A stretch of DNA of 64,000 bases from Tenrec ecaudatus. Taxonomy: Eukaryota > Chordata > Mammalia > Afrosoricida > Tenrecidae. Under the pieces are notes generated by a model. That model did not search any database. It was not told the origin of the DNA and saw only the letters and a program-made list of their open reading frames with translations. A program made the position numbers and the translations under genes. The stretch covers positions 107,227,739-107,291,738 of the forward strand of contig NC_134540.1 of assembly GCF_050624435.1 (NCBI RefSeq), written 5' to 3'. Numbering within the stretch: the stretch's first letter is position 1; each line of letters begins with the position of its first letter. Positions 45,100 to 56,916 of the stretch are shown one piece after another.

Positions 45100-46500
45100 A
45101 GGGGATGATTGACAATGTTTTACTTTTTAGTTTCTTTTTTTATGTTTTGTTGTGCTCTTGTTGTTCTTGTTGGTTCTAGTTTTTGTTCTTGCTGTAATAA
45201 GAGAAGACCACTAAAGTAAACCAGAGTTGTTCATAACCCAAGGACAAGCAGATGGATTCTGGGCTTCCGTGTAATTCTAGGCCTACTTCAACAAGTTAGT
45301 TCTTATAACAAGGCCTGCTTGACCTTTGCTTCACAAAAAGATCATTGAAGATAGGGTGCTACAGCAAAGTGTGGTGACGAAAGCAGATGGTGCCTGGCTA
45401 TCAATTGGAATAGTGTCTGGGGTCTTAAAGGCTTGTATTCAAACAAGCAGTCATCTTAGTGAGACATCAGCTAAGCCCACATCGAAGAACCACACCAGCC
45501 TATAAGATCCAAAGATGATAATAACAAAGCCCAAATATGATGAAGGGATAAATAGAGCTTAAATTGTGAACACCCAATTTGTATAAGGCTATGAAGGACA
45601 GTGGGAACCCAAAATCCCTCTGCAGAGTGTCTGGTCAGATTGGGCTTCTGGCAGATCCCATCTGATCACAGGCGAGGGACTAAAACAGTTTATTATCAGA
45701 GATTATTGTCAACTCAATGACAGTGGTTTGAAACATGGTGTAATATGATACTTGGTCAGTTAACTACTGTGTTGACCCAACCTGAATTTTCTCTATGCTC
45801 AAATATTTCTGGATTGTTCCAAGACAGAAATTTCTTCTCTGGCTTTTAAAATATTGTTGGTGGTCTTCTCTTTCTTCCTCTTTATTTTTAACCTAAAATT
45901 ATTACTGCTGTTTTCTTCTTTCTGTTTCATTTTGTTTTTTATTGTTTCTGTTAGGTTTCCCAGTGTAGGAAGCACATAGAGACGGTGGTATCGGGAAGTG
46001 GGGTGGGGAGTGGGGATAACGATCAGTGGGTACGAGAGTGGGAAGAAGCAGAGCCGAGTATAGTGATGCATAGGCAACTCTTTGGAGAGAAGCAGTTTAA
46101 CTATGGAAGTGTATGATATGTGAACATTATATCAAGAAAACTACTAAAAAGAAAAAAAAACTTGACTTATGGTTACCGTGGGTGAAGGAGGAAAAGCTTT
46201 TGCTTAGGTGGTATTGAGTTCATTTTAACGGTGGTGGGACAATTTGGAAAGGGATAAAAATAATAGTTGTACAACACAAAGAATCAATGGCACTGAGTTA
46301 TACATGTAGCAGTTATTGAATTGGAGAATGATTTGTTGTGGGTTTTTTTGTCAAAATTGATAAAAGGTATACATAACAATGAGTATGGGGGAAAAGTTCT
46401 AAAATTGATTGTGGTAAAAATTGTACAACTCTTTTTGATGGTTAAACTATTGTATGATATGCGATTGAAGTGCCAGTAAAACTGTTTTTTTTTTTTTTAA
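45100..46500 (+). mobile_element. Older L1 3' UTR, sense
   Basis: The T-rich start resembles the long L1 near 24150. GTGTCTGGGGTCTTAAAGGC (45413) and CACACCAGCCTATAAGATCC (45491) match the L1 unit. The terminus AAAATTGATTGTGGTAAAAA, then a T-run at 46485-46498, differs from the young tails, so this is an older subfamily. Confidence 0.65.
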
Positions 46501-46509
46501 GTTGGCTCT

Positions 46510-46845
46510 AACTCACATGACCTCACACATCGGAGGGTTTTCTTTTCTTACTTTAAAGAAAATACGTTAAGTTTCTCATAGCTCCAGAGGATAAAAGTCC
46601 AAGTTAGGTGTCAATAGTGTTGCTTCCTTCCTTGCATTCCCAGTTCCTTGACCTGTCGACTACTTTCACGTGCTATTGGTTTTCCCCCCACGTGTGTATG
46701 TCTCTGTCCATTTCACTCTGTTTGTAACTCAGAAGTGATTAGTTTGGGAACCACTCCACTTGCGTATGATCTAATTAAGATAGCAAAGAAAACCTTATTT
46801 ACAGAAATTACACCCAAAGGCATAGGAGTTAGGGTTTCCACAGAT
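46510..46845. other. Intergenic, nothing recognised
   Basis: No family was recognised. Confidence 0.4.
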
Positions 46846-46847
46846 AC

Positions 46848-46945
46848 TTTCAAAACTCACTGCCATCAAGTTGATTCCAACTCATAGCAACCTTAAAGGG
46901 CAAAGTAGAACTGCTTTTGTGGGTTTTCCAGACTGCACCTCTTTT
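46848..46945 (-). repeat. AfroSINE tail fragment
   Basis: CACTGCCATCAAGTTGATTC, AACTCATAGCAACCTTAAAG and GTAGAACTGCTTTTGTGGGT are nearly consensus. Confidence 0.8.
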
Positions 46946-46949
46946 TTAA

Positions 46950-47160
46950 AACATAGTTTAACTGGCATATAACTCACATATAATAAATATAATAGTTCAA
47001 TCATTTTCAGAAAAGTGCGATCATCACCAAAGTCAAGTTCAGAATATGTTCTTCTCTGTTGTTAGCTCCCCCTTCCCCTCCCTGCTCAACCTCCTCTGCC
47101 ATGCCCCCAGGTAACTATTAATTTAGATACTGTCTCCATAGACTGACCTATCCTGGATTT
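46950..47160 (-). mobile_element. L1M 3' UTR fragment
   Basis: AACTGGCATATAACTCACAT, AAGTGCGATCATCACCAAAG and CCAGGTAACTATTAATTTAG are typical antisense old-L1 3' UTR words. Confidence 0.65.
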
Positions 47161-47164
47161 CGTA

Positions 47165-47550
47165 TACAGAAAATCACACAAGAAACCAACACAGTAGCAA
47201 AACAAAAACAGAGAAAAACAATCAGAAAGAAAGAAAATATTAAAACTGGGTCCAAAGGGAGGTCAACTGATGTTATATTTAACCCTAATGACACATGCCC
47301 TAAGTCAGTTTGGGATTTTATTATGTACACTCTGGGTCACACAGGCTAGAGTGTGACCATGTGGACTTAGTTGATGCCTCACTTAGACAGCTGCATGTTT
47401 GAAGGCAAGTCTTTAAGATGCCCAGATGCTGTCCTTTCTAATTTCTGGGCACTATCTGATTTCTTCAGCACACTTTGCTACAGCATCCATACCTTCAGTG
47501 ATTTATTCAGTAGGGCCATGTCATAAGAAATAATTGTTCTTAGGTTAGGG
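47165..47550 (-). mobile_element. Older L1 3' UTR fragment
   Basis: GGGTCACACAGGCTAGAGTG, GTTTGAAGGCAAGTCTTTAA and TTCTGGGCACTATCTGATTT are the antisense equivalents of the 45.4-45.5 kb L1 unit. Confidence 0.6.
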
Positions 47551-47551
47551 C

Positions 47552-47942
47552 TGTGTTAGGCCGGACTGTCTAGAGAAACAAATCCATTGACATCCATCTA
47601 TGTATAAGAAAAAGCTTTATATCAAGAAGTAATTATATATTAAGATATCTCAACCCTGTCCAACTCAAGTCCCTATGTCCAATGCTCGTCCTTAAATCCC
47701 TCTTCAGATGCACATAATCACATGGAGGTGACACAGAATGGTAAAGCCGGAAGTGGGATGGTTGCTGGCCAGTGAATGCAAATTCTCATGGATCCAAGGT
47801 CGGTAGAAGCATGGCAGGGCGCTGACGGCTGCCAGCCCTGGAGGCAGACACCATGTTCCAGTGAAGGCTTATGACATCAAGGAGGTGTCATTGGGCTGGA
47901 CCTTGATCGATAGGTTTGACTCCTCCCTAGCCTGGAGTGTCT
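47552..47942. mobile_element. LTR-like element, shortened
   Basis: Begins TGTGTTAGGCCGGACTGTCT and carries GAAAAAGCTTTATATCAAGA and CATCAAGGAGGTGTCATTGG. Its right end is not canonical, so the boundary is approximate. It belongs with 43776-44333. Confidence 0.55.
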
Positions 47943-48100
47943 TGCACTGCCATCAAGTCAGCACTGACTCATAGTGACCCCTGTGGGTTTCCTAGGTGTA
48001 ACTGTCTACAGGATGAGAAAGCCAGTTTTGATGGTTTCAAACTGGCGATCATGCGGATCGCAGCCCAATGCGTAACGACTACACCACCAAGGCTCCCTAC
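47943..48100 (-). repeat. AfroSINE, well preserved
   Basis: GCACTGCCATCAAGTCAGCA, TGACTCATAGTGACCCCTGT, GATGGTTTCAAACTGGCGAT and GCGTAACGACTACACCACCA run from tail to head. Confidence 0.85.
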
Positions 48101-48123
48101 TTGACATAAAAGCACTGGACTTC

Positions 48124-48196
48124 AAAAAAAAAAACAACAACAAAAACTGGACTGGAAAAAGTATATCAAATAAACATTCTTCAGTTAAAAAAAACC
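48124..48196 (+). mobile_element. Tiny retro-insertion with AATAAA and poly(A)
   Basis: The 11-bp repeat CACTGGACTTC lies at 48113-48123 and 48197-48207. Between them are an A/C-rich run, then TATCAAATAAACATTCTTCA and an A8 tail, that is, a polyadenylation signal about 13 nt before poly(A). It looks like the extreme 3' end of some transcript; the source is not identified. Confidence 0.5.
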
Positions 48197-48242
48197 CACT
48201 GGACTTCTGCAGGCCCAACTCCTTTCATATATCTATAAGCAA

Positions 48243-48915
48243 TTTTTAGAAATTAATCATTTTATTGGAGAGCTCTTATAGATCTTATAACAAGCCATAA
48301 TTCAATTGTATTAAGCACCCATGTACATATATTGCCATCATCATTTCCAAAGCACTCTTTCTAGTTGAGCCCTTGGTATCAGTTCCTCTTTTTATCCCCT
48401 CCTTTCACCCTCCCACTCTCATGAATACTTGATCAATTATATATTATTGTTATTTCATATCTTTAATGACCTGTTGTCTCCACCCACGTATATCCAACCT
48501 TGAGATCGATTCCCTTTTTTGCCCCTTTCTCCCCCCACCTTCCCAATACCCTCCTGACATCCCTACTCCCACTACTGTTCCTGAGGGGTTTATCTGTCCT
48601 GAATTCCGTGTGTCAAGAGCTTTTATCTGTACCAATGTATGTTCTCTGGTTTAGCCAGATTTGTAAGGTAGAACTGGATCATGATGGGGTGGGCGAGGGT
48701 GGGGGAGGGAAGAGGGGAGGAAGCATTCAGGAACTAGAGGAATGGTGTGTCAGTGCTAAACTGCACCCTGGTTGAATCATCCCTTGTGACCCTTCTGTGA
48801 GAGGATGTCCAGTTGTCTACAGATGGGCTTTGGCTGTCCACTCTGATCGCTCACAACAATATAATTATTTCTTGGGGATTTTTTGATACCTGATCCCGTC
48901 AACACCTCAAAGCTT
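48243..48915 (-). mobile_element. L1 3' end
   Basis: AATCATTTTATTGGAGAGCT, GTATTAAGCACCCATGTACA and GTTTAGCCAGATTTGTAAGG are in antisense order, ending in TGATACCTGATCCCGTCAAC. 5'-truncated copy of the local family. Confidence 0.82.
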
Positions 48916-48919
48916 CACC

Positions 48920-50090
48920 TTTCTCCTGCAGAGTGGCTGGATTCACAATCCAGTTCTCACCACATACTTTGGAGGGATATTCCGTAATTAATTTCATAGC
49001 AGAGATGAAGAGAAAAGGTACCTTTCAGTGTTTTCCTGGAGATCAGAAGTGTTAAGTGATTTCATTAAAGTGAAAGTCCAGTGTTTCCTCCTATAGACCA
49101 TTAGATGGAGAGTAGATACTGTCATCACAGATCCACATATTTATACAAACACAAATAGTTTCGTGGTCAGATTCATCTGAGAAGGGCTGCTAAGCCTGTC
49201 TGTGATTCACAGTGAGCACTCCATAATCACGCAAGACTGTGGCAGGGATGAACCTATAATTGGTATTTCTTAACTTTTATGAATGTAGACACACATGCAT
49301 GTGAGATGGGCTACAAAAATAACTTTCAATCCTTCCCTTGTGTGTGATTTATTTTTTTGTTGTTGCTATTGAGAATATACAGAGTAAAGGGCTTCAGTGA
49401 GAAACTTCAGGGAAGTCGGTGACCAAACATTATTCCTGGGTAGACTCAAGCTCAAACCTTTGGTTACCTATTGGCACCGCCCCCTGGACTCTGGAGGGCT
49501 AGCCTAAGCCTCTCGTTCCTCAGAGGCAGCTTGCACCTGTTACCTGGAGCTTTGGGAACAAGATCTCTGGTTACCCCACAAGCACTTACCAAACCAGATA
49601 CTCTATTGGGTGAAGCTGGTGATTGTAAGCGAGGCAGAATGTGATCTGTACTAAGTGTAATGTCGTTGTCCAGGGAGAAATGAGGACAGGCCAATGCGGC
49701 CAAAAAGGGCTGGGCATTGACTGTGCAGAAAGCTGAGTTGCACTGCCGACTGGGGCTACCAAGTGCTTATATAAAACTGGACAGGGTGGCCTGTTAGCTT
49801 CTGGTGTATTTAATGCAGCAAAGGCCTGTCTTTAAAAATTATTATTTCAAACGTGCTTCATTGTCCATTTGCATTGGTTTTTAATCAGTAGAGGTTTGTA
49901 ATTTCAACTCTTAGCTACTTCTTCTGTTAAATGTTGAATGAACAAACCCTATCAGAAGGAACGATAATGGTTTTGAAATGTGAAGAATTCTTTGTGTGTG
50001 TGTGAAGTAGGATGTTCCAACACTACTGTTACATATTCTGTTAAATAGAAACCTGGCCCTGGGAGGGGAGGGCACAGTCCACATTGGGTT
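48920..50090. other. Intergenic, mostly unrecognised
   Basis: About 1.2 kb with one possible old L1 word (TGCTATTGAGAATATACAGA near 49365). No gene is seen. Confidence 0.4.
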
Positions 50091-50147
50091 TTTCTCACTA
50101 GTCTCTATGGGGTGAATGTTTTTGCCTCCCTATTTACTAGTGCATCC

Positions 50148-50350
50148 CCAGATGATGCAGAGATGTGCTCAGCTGGTAACCGATCGTTTGGAAGTTTGAT
50201 CACACTCTGAGGTGTCTTGAAGAAAAGGTCTGGCAATCTGCTTCCCAAAAATTCATCAGGGAAAGCCCTATAGAACATTCTTACTTGCACACACACTGGT
50301 TCCCTCCATAGCAACTGGTTTGGATGGTAGGATGGCTATAGGATAACTTG
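50148..50350 (+). repeat. SINE, sense, second type
   Basis: GCTCAGCTGGTAACCGATCG (A-box side), GTTTGATCACACTCTGAGGT (B-box side) and TCTGGCAATCTGCTTCCCAA, GGAAAGCCCTATAGAACATT (RTE-like body) match the second SINE type seen antisense at 33837 and 58164. Confidence 0.6.
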
Positions 50351-50359
50351 GAAGACCTT

Positions 50360-51300
50360 CCTTAGAATCCAGCATAGGAACAGAACGTTAAAGGAGAACA
50401 TTCCAGAGAATGAACAATTCAGGCAGAGGAAACACCCTGAAGTGGAGCTGTATTGGGTGTGCTGGAGAAACAGCAAGGAAGGCAGAGTGACTGGGAGAGC
50501 TAGAAGAATTCAAGGAGGTTTGGGGGTTGGAATTAGGGAGACGGCAAACAATGTTGTTTTGTAGCCTTTGTAGGGACTTGAACTTTGACTCTGAGTAGCT
50601 AAGACCTGTTGGAGGAATTTAAGTGATGTGATCATGAACAGGGACAAGAATGGCTTCAGGGAGACTAACCAGTCAGGTGGCTTATTGCCTGTGTTAGTCT
50701 GGGTACATTAGAGAAACAAATCCACAAAGAGGCATATGTATAAGAGAAAATTTTATATAAAGGCTGAGTGCACATCAAGAAAACATCCCAACCCAGTGCT
50801 GACCAAGCCCACAAGTCCAACATTAGCCCATATGTCCAACACCAATCTACAAAGTCCTCTTCCATCTCACAAAACACACACAATGACACAGACTGCAGGA
50901 GGAAAGCAGAATCAGTGAGCATGTAAGCATCTCAGCGCTGGCAGGGGTCTCCACATGGCTGCTCCAGCACCCACAGCTGCATGCTGCTTCTCCTTGGGGA
51001 TGTCTTGCAGGAAGTGAGCCTTGCCAGGTGAAGCAGGGAACTGGCTAAGGCAGCTGCACCCTGGTCCAACCATCAGAAAGCAAGAGACCAGAGAACTAGA
51101 AAGGTGAGGCTCATGGAGCCATTTATCTCTCTGCCCTTCAATTAACCCCACAAGTGTTTATTGGCCAGGTTGCCACAGTAAACTTTAACTAACTCATTGC
51201 CAAAATCAAGGATAGGAACAATAATGTTGGCCTAGGTCAGAATGGTGGTGGTGGGGTTGCCGATAGGCCTGACAAGATGATAGAGAATTAGCCATTGGCT
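50360..51300 (+). repeat. Ancient mammalian repeat, split by an LTR-like element
   Basis: TGTGCTGGAGAAACAGCAAG, GACTGGGAGAGCTAGAAGAA and GTAGCCTTTGTAGGGACTTG, then after the LTR GGCCTAGGTCAGAATGGTGG. I recognise this word order from other mammals but cannot name the family. Confidence 0.45.
50690..51175. mobile_element. LTR-like element
   Basis: Begins TGTGTTAGTCTGGGTACATT and carries GGCAGGGGTCTCCACATGGC, shared with 44031-44050. Its right end reads TTGGCCAGGTTGCCACA, shared (reversed) with the start of the 60582 copy. TTGCC lies on both sides but the joint is ambiguous. Confidence 0.6.
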
Positions 51301-51523
51301 GCAGTAAGATGAAATATTTAACCAGCCAGGCAGACTTGTGGAATAATGGCACAGAACAAGAGGAATCCGCAGAGGATGTGAGGCTGGTGAGAAGTGACTG
51401 TGCCATAAAGGATAACAGAAAAATCGATGGTTGCTACAGTGGGAGTAGGGCCAAAAGATGCCCTTGTGTGTGTGAGAGTTTGAAAAAAATCATAAAATTA
51501 GGTGAGGTGGGGATAGAAAATAC

Positions 51524-51755
51524 CTTTAAAAAATCATTTTTGGTGGGCTCATACAACTCATCACAATCCATACATACACATCCTTTGTGTCAAGCACATT
51601 TGTACATTTGAAGGGAGACATCGGACAGTGTAAGACATGAAAAAATAATTTATAAATTATCAAAGGTTCATGAGGGAGGGGAAAAATGAGGAGCTGATAC
51701 AAAGGGCTTAAGTAGAAAGAAAATGTTTTGATAGGGATGATGGCAACAAATGTAC
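51524..51755 (-). mobile_element. Twin-primed (5'-inverted) L1 insertion
   Basis: The left part (51530-51610) is the antisense L1 terminus (AATCATTTTTGGTGGGCTCA). The right part (51611-51755) is the adjoining upstream L1 segment in sense (AAGGGAGACATCGGACAGTG). They meet at the TGTACA-A-AT word both share. AAATAC.TTT flanks it (51518-51526, 51756-51764). Confidence 0.7.
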
Positions 51756-51769
51756 AAATACATTTTTTT

Positions 51770-52230
51770 TAAGATGGAAAAAAATCATTGCAATTTCTTA
51801 TGTTGGTGGGATTGGCAAAGGAGGAACAAGAATAATTGCGGCGGGGAAACCAAGAGGAAATGCAGTGTAGACCTTGGGAGGATGGCCTTCACTCATGCTT
51901 CTGGGAGATGTGGGCACCAGTGCAGACAGGCAGCTAGATGTGGTGATGAGGCTGGTGGAAGTCCTCTTGCTTGCTTCTGTTTTCTCAATGAAATAGGAGG
52001 TTCATCAGTGAAATTTAAGAATGGGGAGAAAAATTAGAACTTTAAAGGAAGAAAAAATAATATGCCATTAAAAGAGTTGCCAGTAAGTGCTATGGAGTTG
52101 CGTGACTATTATAATGAACCTTGAATCTATTCTGGTTGAGGAGGACATGGACCAAGTGAAGAACAACAAAAACGGGGTAGCACAGTAAATGATAGCCTAT
52201 GGACTGGGGTTCCTAATTGACATGTGGATA
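51770..52230. other. Intergenic, nothing recognised
   Basis: No family was recognised. Confidence 0.4.
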
Positions 52231-52234
52231 TCTG

Positions 52235-52765
52235 TCTAACAGTGCTGTACTTTAGGATAGGTTTTTCCTCCCTTGAGATTGTATTTATCATGTTGCTGTT
52301 GGAAATACAAAGCAAAGCATATACCAACTTTGCAGTGTCTGCATGTACATTATGACACATTACATTTTCCCTGTTCTATCATTCTCATCTTCATTGTCGT
52401 TCCCTCATGAAGATAGGTTCATTGCCCCAGAAGGCCCCTATATCTAATCTTTTAAGTTACTGTTATCAATTTGGTCCTATGTAGCTACTAGAGTTTAATG
52501 GACTATAAAGCTTAAGGCAGATTTTTATTAGTTACGCAAGCTAAACTATTGTTCGGTTTTAAGAAGACTTCAAGGGTCAGTTTTGGTTCGATATTTAAGG
52601 TTTAAAGATGATCATAGGGCACTAATTTCAGGGGTTTAGCCACCTTTCATGGGGCCAGAAAATCTAGAGTTCATGGGAATTTGAAATTCTGTTCGGCGTT
52701 CCCCATATTTGTATCGTTCCAATTTTAGTATATGTACTGCCGAAGCAAGCACTGCATTTCCCATA
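52235..52765 (-). mobile_element. L1MA/L1MB-type 3' UTR
   Basis: AAGATAGGTTCATTGCCCCA, CGGTTTTAAGAAGACTTCAA, GGTTTAAAGATGATCATAGG and GGGAATTTGAAATTCTGTTC follow the antisense order of old mammalian L1. A relative lies at 61232-61850. Confidence 0.7.
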
Positions 52766-53114
52766 TCTGATCAGTGTTCTTCTGCGTGTTTTTGATCAAA
52801 ATGTTCTCTCATTATAGCCAGACACCATCCAGTTCTTCTGGTCTCCTGGCAAACAAGCCCACTGTTCATGGAGACAATGAGCTACGCATCCCATCTCCTC
52901 CTTCTCTTCCTGAGTTACCTTTCTTCGCTGTTCTGGAGAACAGAGAGTGGTTGTTGTGCCTTGGATGGCTGCTAGCCTGCTTTTAAGACCTTGGCCAGTA
53001 GGCAATGAAATCAGCACATTGAACTGAAGCATCAAACACATGATTAGTCCAAGGAAACATGACCCGAAACCTCCAAACCAAGGACTCAAATCTCATTAGT
53101 AGCTTCAGAAGCTA

Positions 53115-53425
53115 CTGGTTGTGGTTGTTTTATTGAAAATCATTGATTATACAACTTTGATCGATTAAATTGATTATAGGCATACAACTTGCTGGTGGCA
53201 ATTACACGGTTGCAATAAGGCTGTGCAACTGCACCCTTAACCAGTGTACTTCTCCTAGCGCTATTCCCTCCCCCTTCTTACTTGCTTTCACCTGTGGTAA
53301 CCACTACTAATCTTTATTCTCTATTTGCCTCCTCTTGGTGTTTTATACAAGTGAGATCACATAATGTTTGTCCTTTTTGTGATTAAGCCATTTCACTCTG
53401 CGTAATATCTTCAAGCTCCATCCAG
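53115..53425 (-). mobile_element. L1M fragment
   Basis: CACCCTTAACCAGTGTACTT, GTGAGATCACATAATGTTTG and GTGATTAAGCCATTTCACTC are typical antisense L1M words. It ends at the RTE start. Confidence 0.65.
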
Positions 53426-53734
53426 ACTGTAATATGTAGAAATAGATCTTGAGATGTTCTTTTCAGCAATGGCCGAAATGCTGAACAAAGAGGAAGCATT
53501 AAGACAAGGTGAAAGGAATATACGTAATCTCTCTACTAAGACGTTGGTCGATGTTCAACCATTTCAGGAGGTAGCATGTGATCAAGACCATGTAATGTTG
53601 AAGGAAGCCGCCTCAATTGTACTGAAGCCACTGGACAATAACAAGGCTTCAGGAATACCCCGAGAATGGGATACTGTAGAAATAGGCGGGAATTCATGTT
53701 TAGCATCCTCTGGCTACACTAAAGAAAGCCATAC

Positions 53735-53940
53735 TCACTGGCAGCAAGCCGATGCCAACTCCCAGAAGCCCTACAGGACAGGGTAGAATTGTTCCTGTGA
53801 GTTTCTGCAAATGTAACTACTTACAGGACTAGAAAGCTGTGTCTTTCTCCTGAGGAGCAGCTAGTTGGGTTAGAACTGCCCACCTAGTGGATAGCATCCA
53901 AACACATAACCCACCCCCACTCCATTAGGGATCCTCCCTG
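53735..53940 (-). repeat. AfroSINE with TSD
   Basis: TGGCAGCAAGCCGATGCCAA, ACAGGGTAGAATTGTTCCTG and GGTTAGAACTGCCCACCTAG follow the antisense order. CTGGCTACAC flanks it on both sides (about 53710 and 53938). Confidence 0.75.
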
Positions 53941-54550
53941 GCTACACCAAGGGAAGGATAACGCAACTCCAGACCAGCCGCAGCGTGCCTCCACCCTCTG
54001 ATACCAGTTGTCCCCAGCTATACACTGTCATTAATTGCTGGGTTGATGATCCCTTGCAATTGTCACTAAATCTCACAGACAATTCTCTTAATTTAGGATT
54101 TATCTGGGAAGCTAACAGGTTATAGGATAGGATCCAAAATGTTAAGGATACAGTTCTTTTGCCCACAATGCCTTTTCTCAGTCATTCTCACAGGTAGGTC
54201 TCCCTGTGGTTCTTGGCCTCTCAGTCCTACACTCCCTTAGCCTCTGGCCTGCTTTGGCAGGTGTTCCCAAGCTCTTTTAATGCTGATAAATGTCAAAGGG
54301 CACCCCAAGATACAACCCAGCTTCCTGACTGCAGGCACTCAGTGTTCCTAGTTTGATGGGTCAGGAAGCCTGCTACTCCATGTGCCATTTCAGGTGCCAC
54401 TCCAGGTGCCGCCACTGAGGCACCCTTTGCTCTCAGTTCTTCTTTCTTCATGGCCAGGGGATTCTCTGTTCCTGCTTTTGAGATGACTCACTTTATATTC
54501 AGTGGAATGGCAAAAAAGAGTTTTTAAATCCCCAGTTCGAGGATTCTAAG
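53941..54550. other. Unidentified block inside the RTE locus
   Basis: Non-coding, with CTTCTTTCTTCATGGCCAGG near 54445. It looks like repeat DNA, perhaps an antisense LTR, but I cannot name it. It begins before the SINE at about 53690. Confidence 0.3.
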
Positions 54551-55389
54551 CCTCATTACATGCTCCCATTACAGTGTGAAAGTCACAGAGACTGTTGATA
54601 GGAGAGTCATCCCAAGTAATTCCACTTCACCACAGACACCAATTGTGATGTTCAATAAGCAGAGGCAGTGCTGGAAGCACTCAATCATGCCAAGAAGTTT
54701 GGAAGGCAGCTATCTCGCCAATTGACCAAAAGGAATATATGTTCATGTCCATTTCAAAGAAATGTGATCCACTAGAATGCAGAAATTATTGAACAATATC
54801 ATTAATATCACATGCAGGTAAAATTTTACAGGTGATCATTAAGAAACAGTTATAATAGTGTATCTACAGGGGACTACTCAAAAGTCAAACCAAATTCAGA
54901 GGAGGACTTAGAATTAGGGATAGCATTGCTGGTGTCAAATGAATCTTGCCTGAAAGCAGAAAATACTAGAAAGATGCTTACCTGAGATTCATTGTCTATG
55001 CAAAGGTATTTGACTGTGTGGATCATAGCAAACTATTGATATGGTTGAGAAGATTTGAGAATTCCAGAACACTTAATTGTACTCATGCAGAATCTGTACA
55101 TAGACTAAGAAGTAGTTGTACAAACAGCACAAGGGACTATTGCATGGTTTAAAATTAGGGAAGATGTGGGGCAGGGTTGGCTCATTCCACCATAGTCATT
55201 CAGCTGTCTGTGGAGCAAACTCTCCAAGATGCTGGACAACATGGAGGAGAACCCAGCATCAAATCTGAGGAACCTGCAAAGCGCAGATGACAAAACCTTG
55301 CTTGCTGAAAGAGAAAGGACTTGAAATATTTATTGACAAAGATCAAAGACTGCCATCTTCAGTGTAGATTATGATTTGATGGAAAGAAA

Positions 55390-55590
55390 ACTCAGTGGGG
55401 GAAGGAGGGGGAAGGGAGGAGCTGATACCAAGGGCTTAAGTAGAAAGAAATGTTTTGGAAATGTTGATGGCCACATATGTACAAGTGTGCCGTAATACAA
55501 TTGAATGATGGATTGTCATAAGATTCCTAAGAGCCCCCCAGTAAAACGATTAACCAAAATAAATAAATAAAGCAAAAACAAAAACAAAGA
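55390..55590 (+). mobile_element. L1 3' tail inside RTE
   Basis: AGCTGATACCAAGGGCTTAA, GTACAAGTGTGCCGTAATAC and AAGAGCCCCCCAGTAAAACG are the last 190 bp of the local L1 with an A-rich tail. Confidence 0.75.
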
Positions 55591-55950
55591 ATATCACAAC
55601 TCGACCAACAAACATCATGCTCAGCAGGAAAAGGTTGAAGTTGCAAAGGATTTCATTTTATTAGTATCCACAACCAATATCCAGGGAATCCACAGTCGGG
55701 AAATCAAATAAAGCACTGCACTGGGCAAACCTACTACAAATGATCTCTTGACAGTATTGAGAAGCCAAGGCATCTCTGTGGAGTCTAAGCTGCATTTGAC
55801 TCAAGCCATGGTATGTTCAGTCGCCTCGTATGCATGTGAAGGGTGGACAATGAAGAACTGAGGTGGTTTGAATTATGGTTTAGGTGAATAATATTGAATA
55901 CACCGTGTTGCAAGAAGTACAACTGGTATGCTTTTAGAAGTGAGGATGGT

Positions 55951-56100
55951 TAAGGAGCTGATATTAAGGGCTCAAGTAGAAAGCAAATGTTTTGAGAATG
56001 ATGATGCCAACAAATGTACAAATGTGCTCCACACAGTGAATGTATGCATGGGTTGTGATAAGAATTGAACGAGCCCCCAATAAAATGATTTTAAAAAAAA
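55951..56100 (+). mobile_element. L1 3' tail with 14-bp TSD
   Basis: The target-site duplication GAAGTGAGGATGGT lies at 55937-55950 and 56101-56114. The insert runs from TAAGGAGCTGATATTAAGGG to AATAAAATGATTTTAAAAAA. Removing it restores the RTE reading. Confidence 0.92.
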
Positions 56101-56199
56101 GAAGTGAGGATGGTGAGACCTCATCTCATAGATGTGGACATATGATTAGGAGGGACCAGTCCTTGAATGAGACTATTATGCTTGTCAAAGTAAAGGAGC

Positions 56200-56916
56200 G
56201 TCGGCCAATGGAGATCCCCTTATAGAGGGGTTTAGGAGAGGAGATGGGTTAATTAGGGTGCAAGGTAGTACCGATAAAGAACACAGCTTTCCCCCAGATC
56301 CTGGATGCTTCCTCCCCCCAACTACCATGATCCGAATTCAACCTTGCAGGGCTGGATAGGGCAGAGGCTGTACACTGGTACATATGAGGGCTGGAGGCAC
56401 AGGGAATCCAGGGTGGATGATACCAGGGTGTGAGGGGCGATGCTGGGAGAGTGGAGGGTGAGTGGGTTGGAAAGGGGGAACTGATTACAAGGATCCACAT
56501 GTGACCTCCTCCCTGGGAGAGGGACAGCAGAGAAGAGGGGTAAGGGAGACTCCGGATAGGGCAAGATATGACAAAATAACAATGTATAAATTACCAAGGG
56601 CACATGAGGGAGGGGGGATAGGGGAGGGAGGGGAAAAAAAAGAGGACCTGATACAAAGGGCTTAAGTGGAGAGCAAATGCTTTGAGAATGATTGGGGCAG
56701 GGAATGTATGGATGTGCTTTATACAATTGATGTATGTATATGTATGGATGGTGATAAGAGTTGTATGAGTCCCTTATAAAATGTAAAAAAAGAAAAGAGG
56801 AGAAAAAAAATGATTAGGGCAAAGACTGTACAGATGTGCTTTATATAATTGATGTATGTATATGTATGGATTGTGATAAGAGTTGTATGAGCCCCTAATA
56901 AATTGGTTTTTTTTTT
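56200..56916 (+). mobile_element. L1 3' end with duplicated terminus; 13-bp TSD
   Basis: The target-site duplication AAAGTAAAGGAGC lies at 56187-56199 and 56917-56929. A first L1 terminus ends near 56782 (CCCTTATAAAATGTAAAAAA). A purine linker follows, then a second terminus (56808-56916: ATTAGGGCAAAGACTGTACA... CCCCTAATAAATTGG). It has the same arrangement as the minus-strand copy at 36288-36837. Confidence 0.9.
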
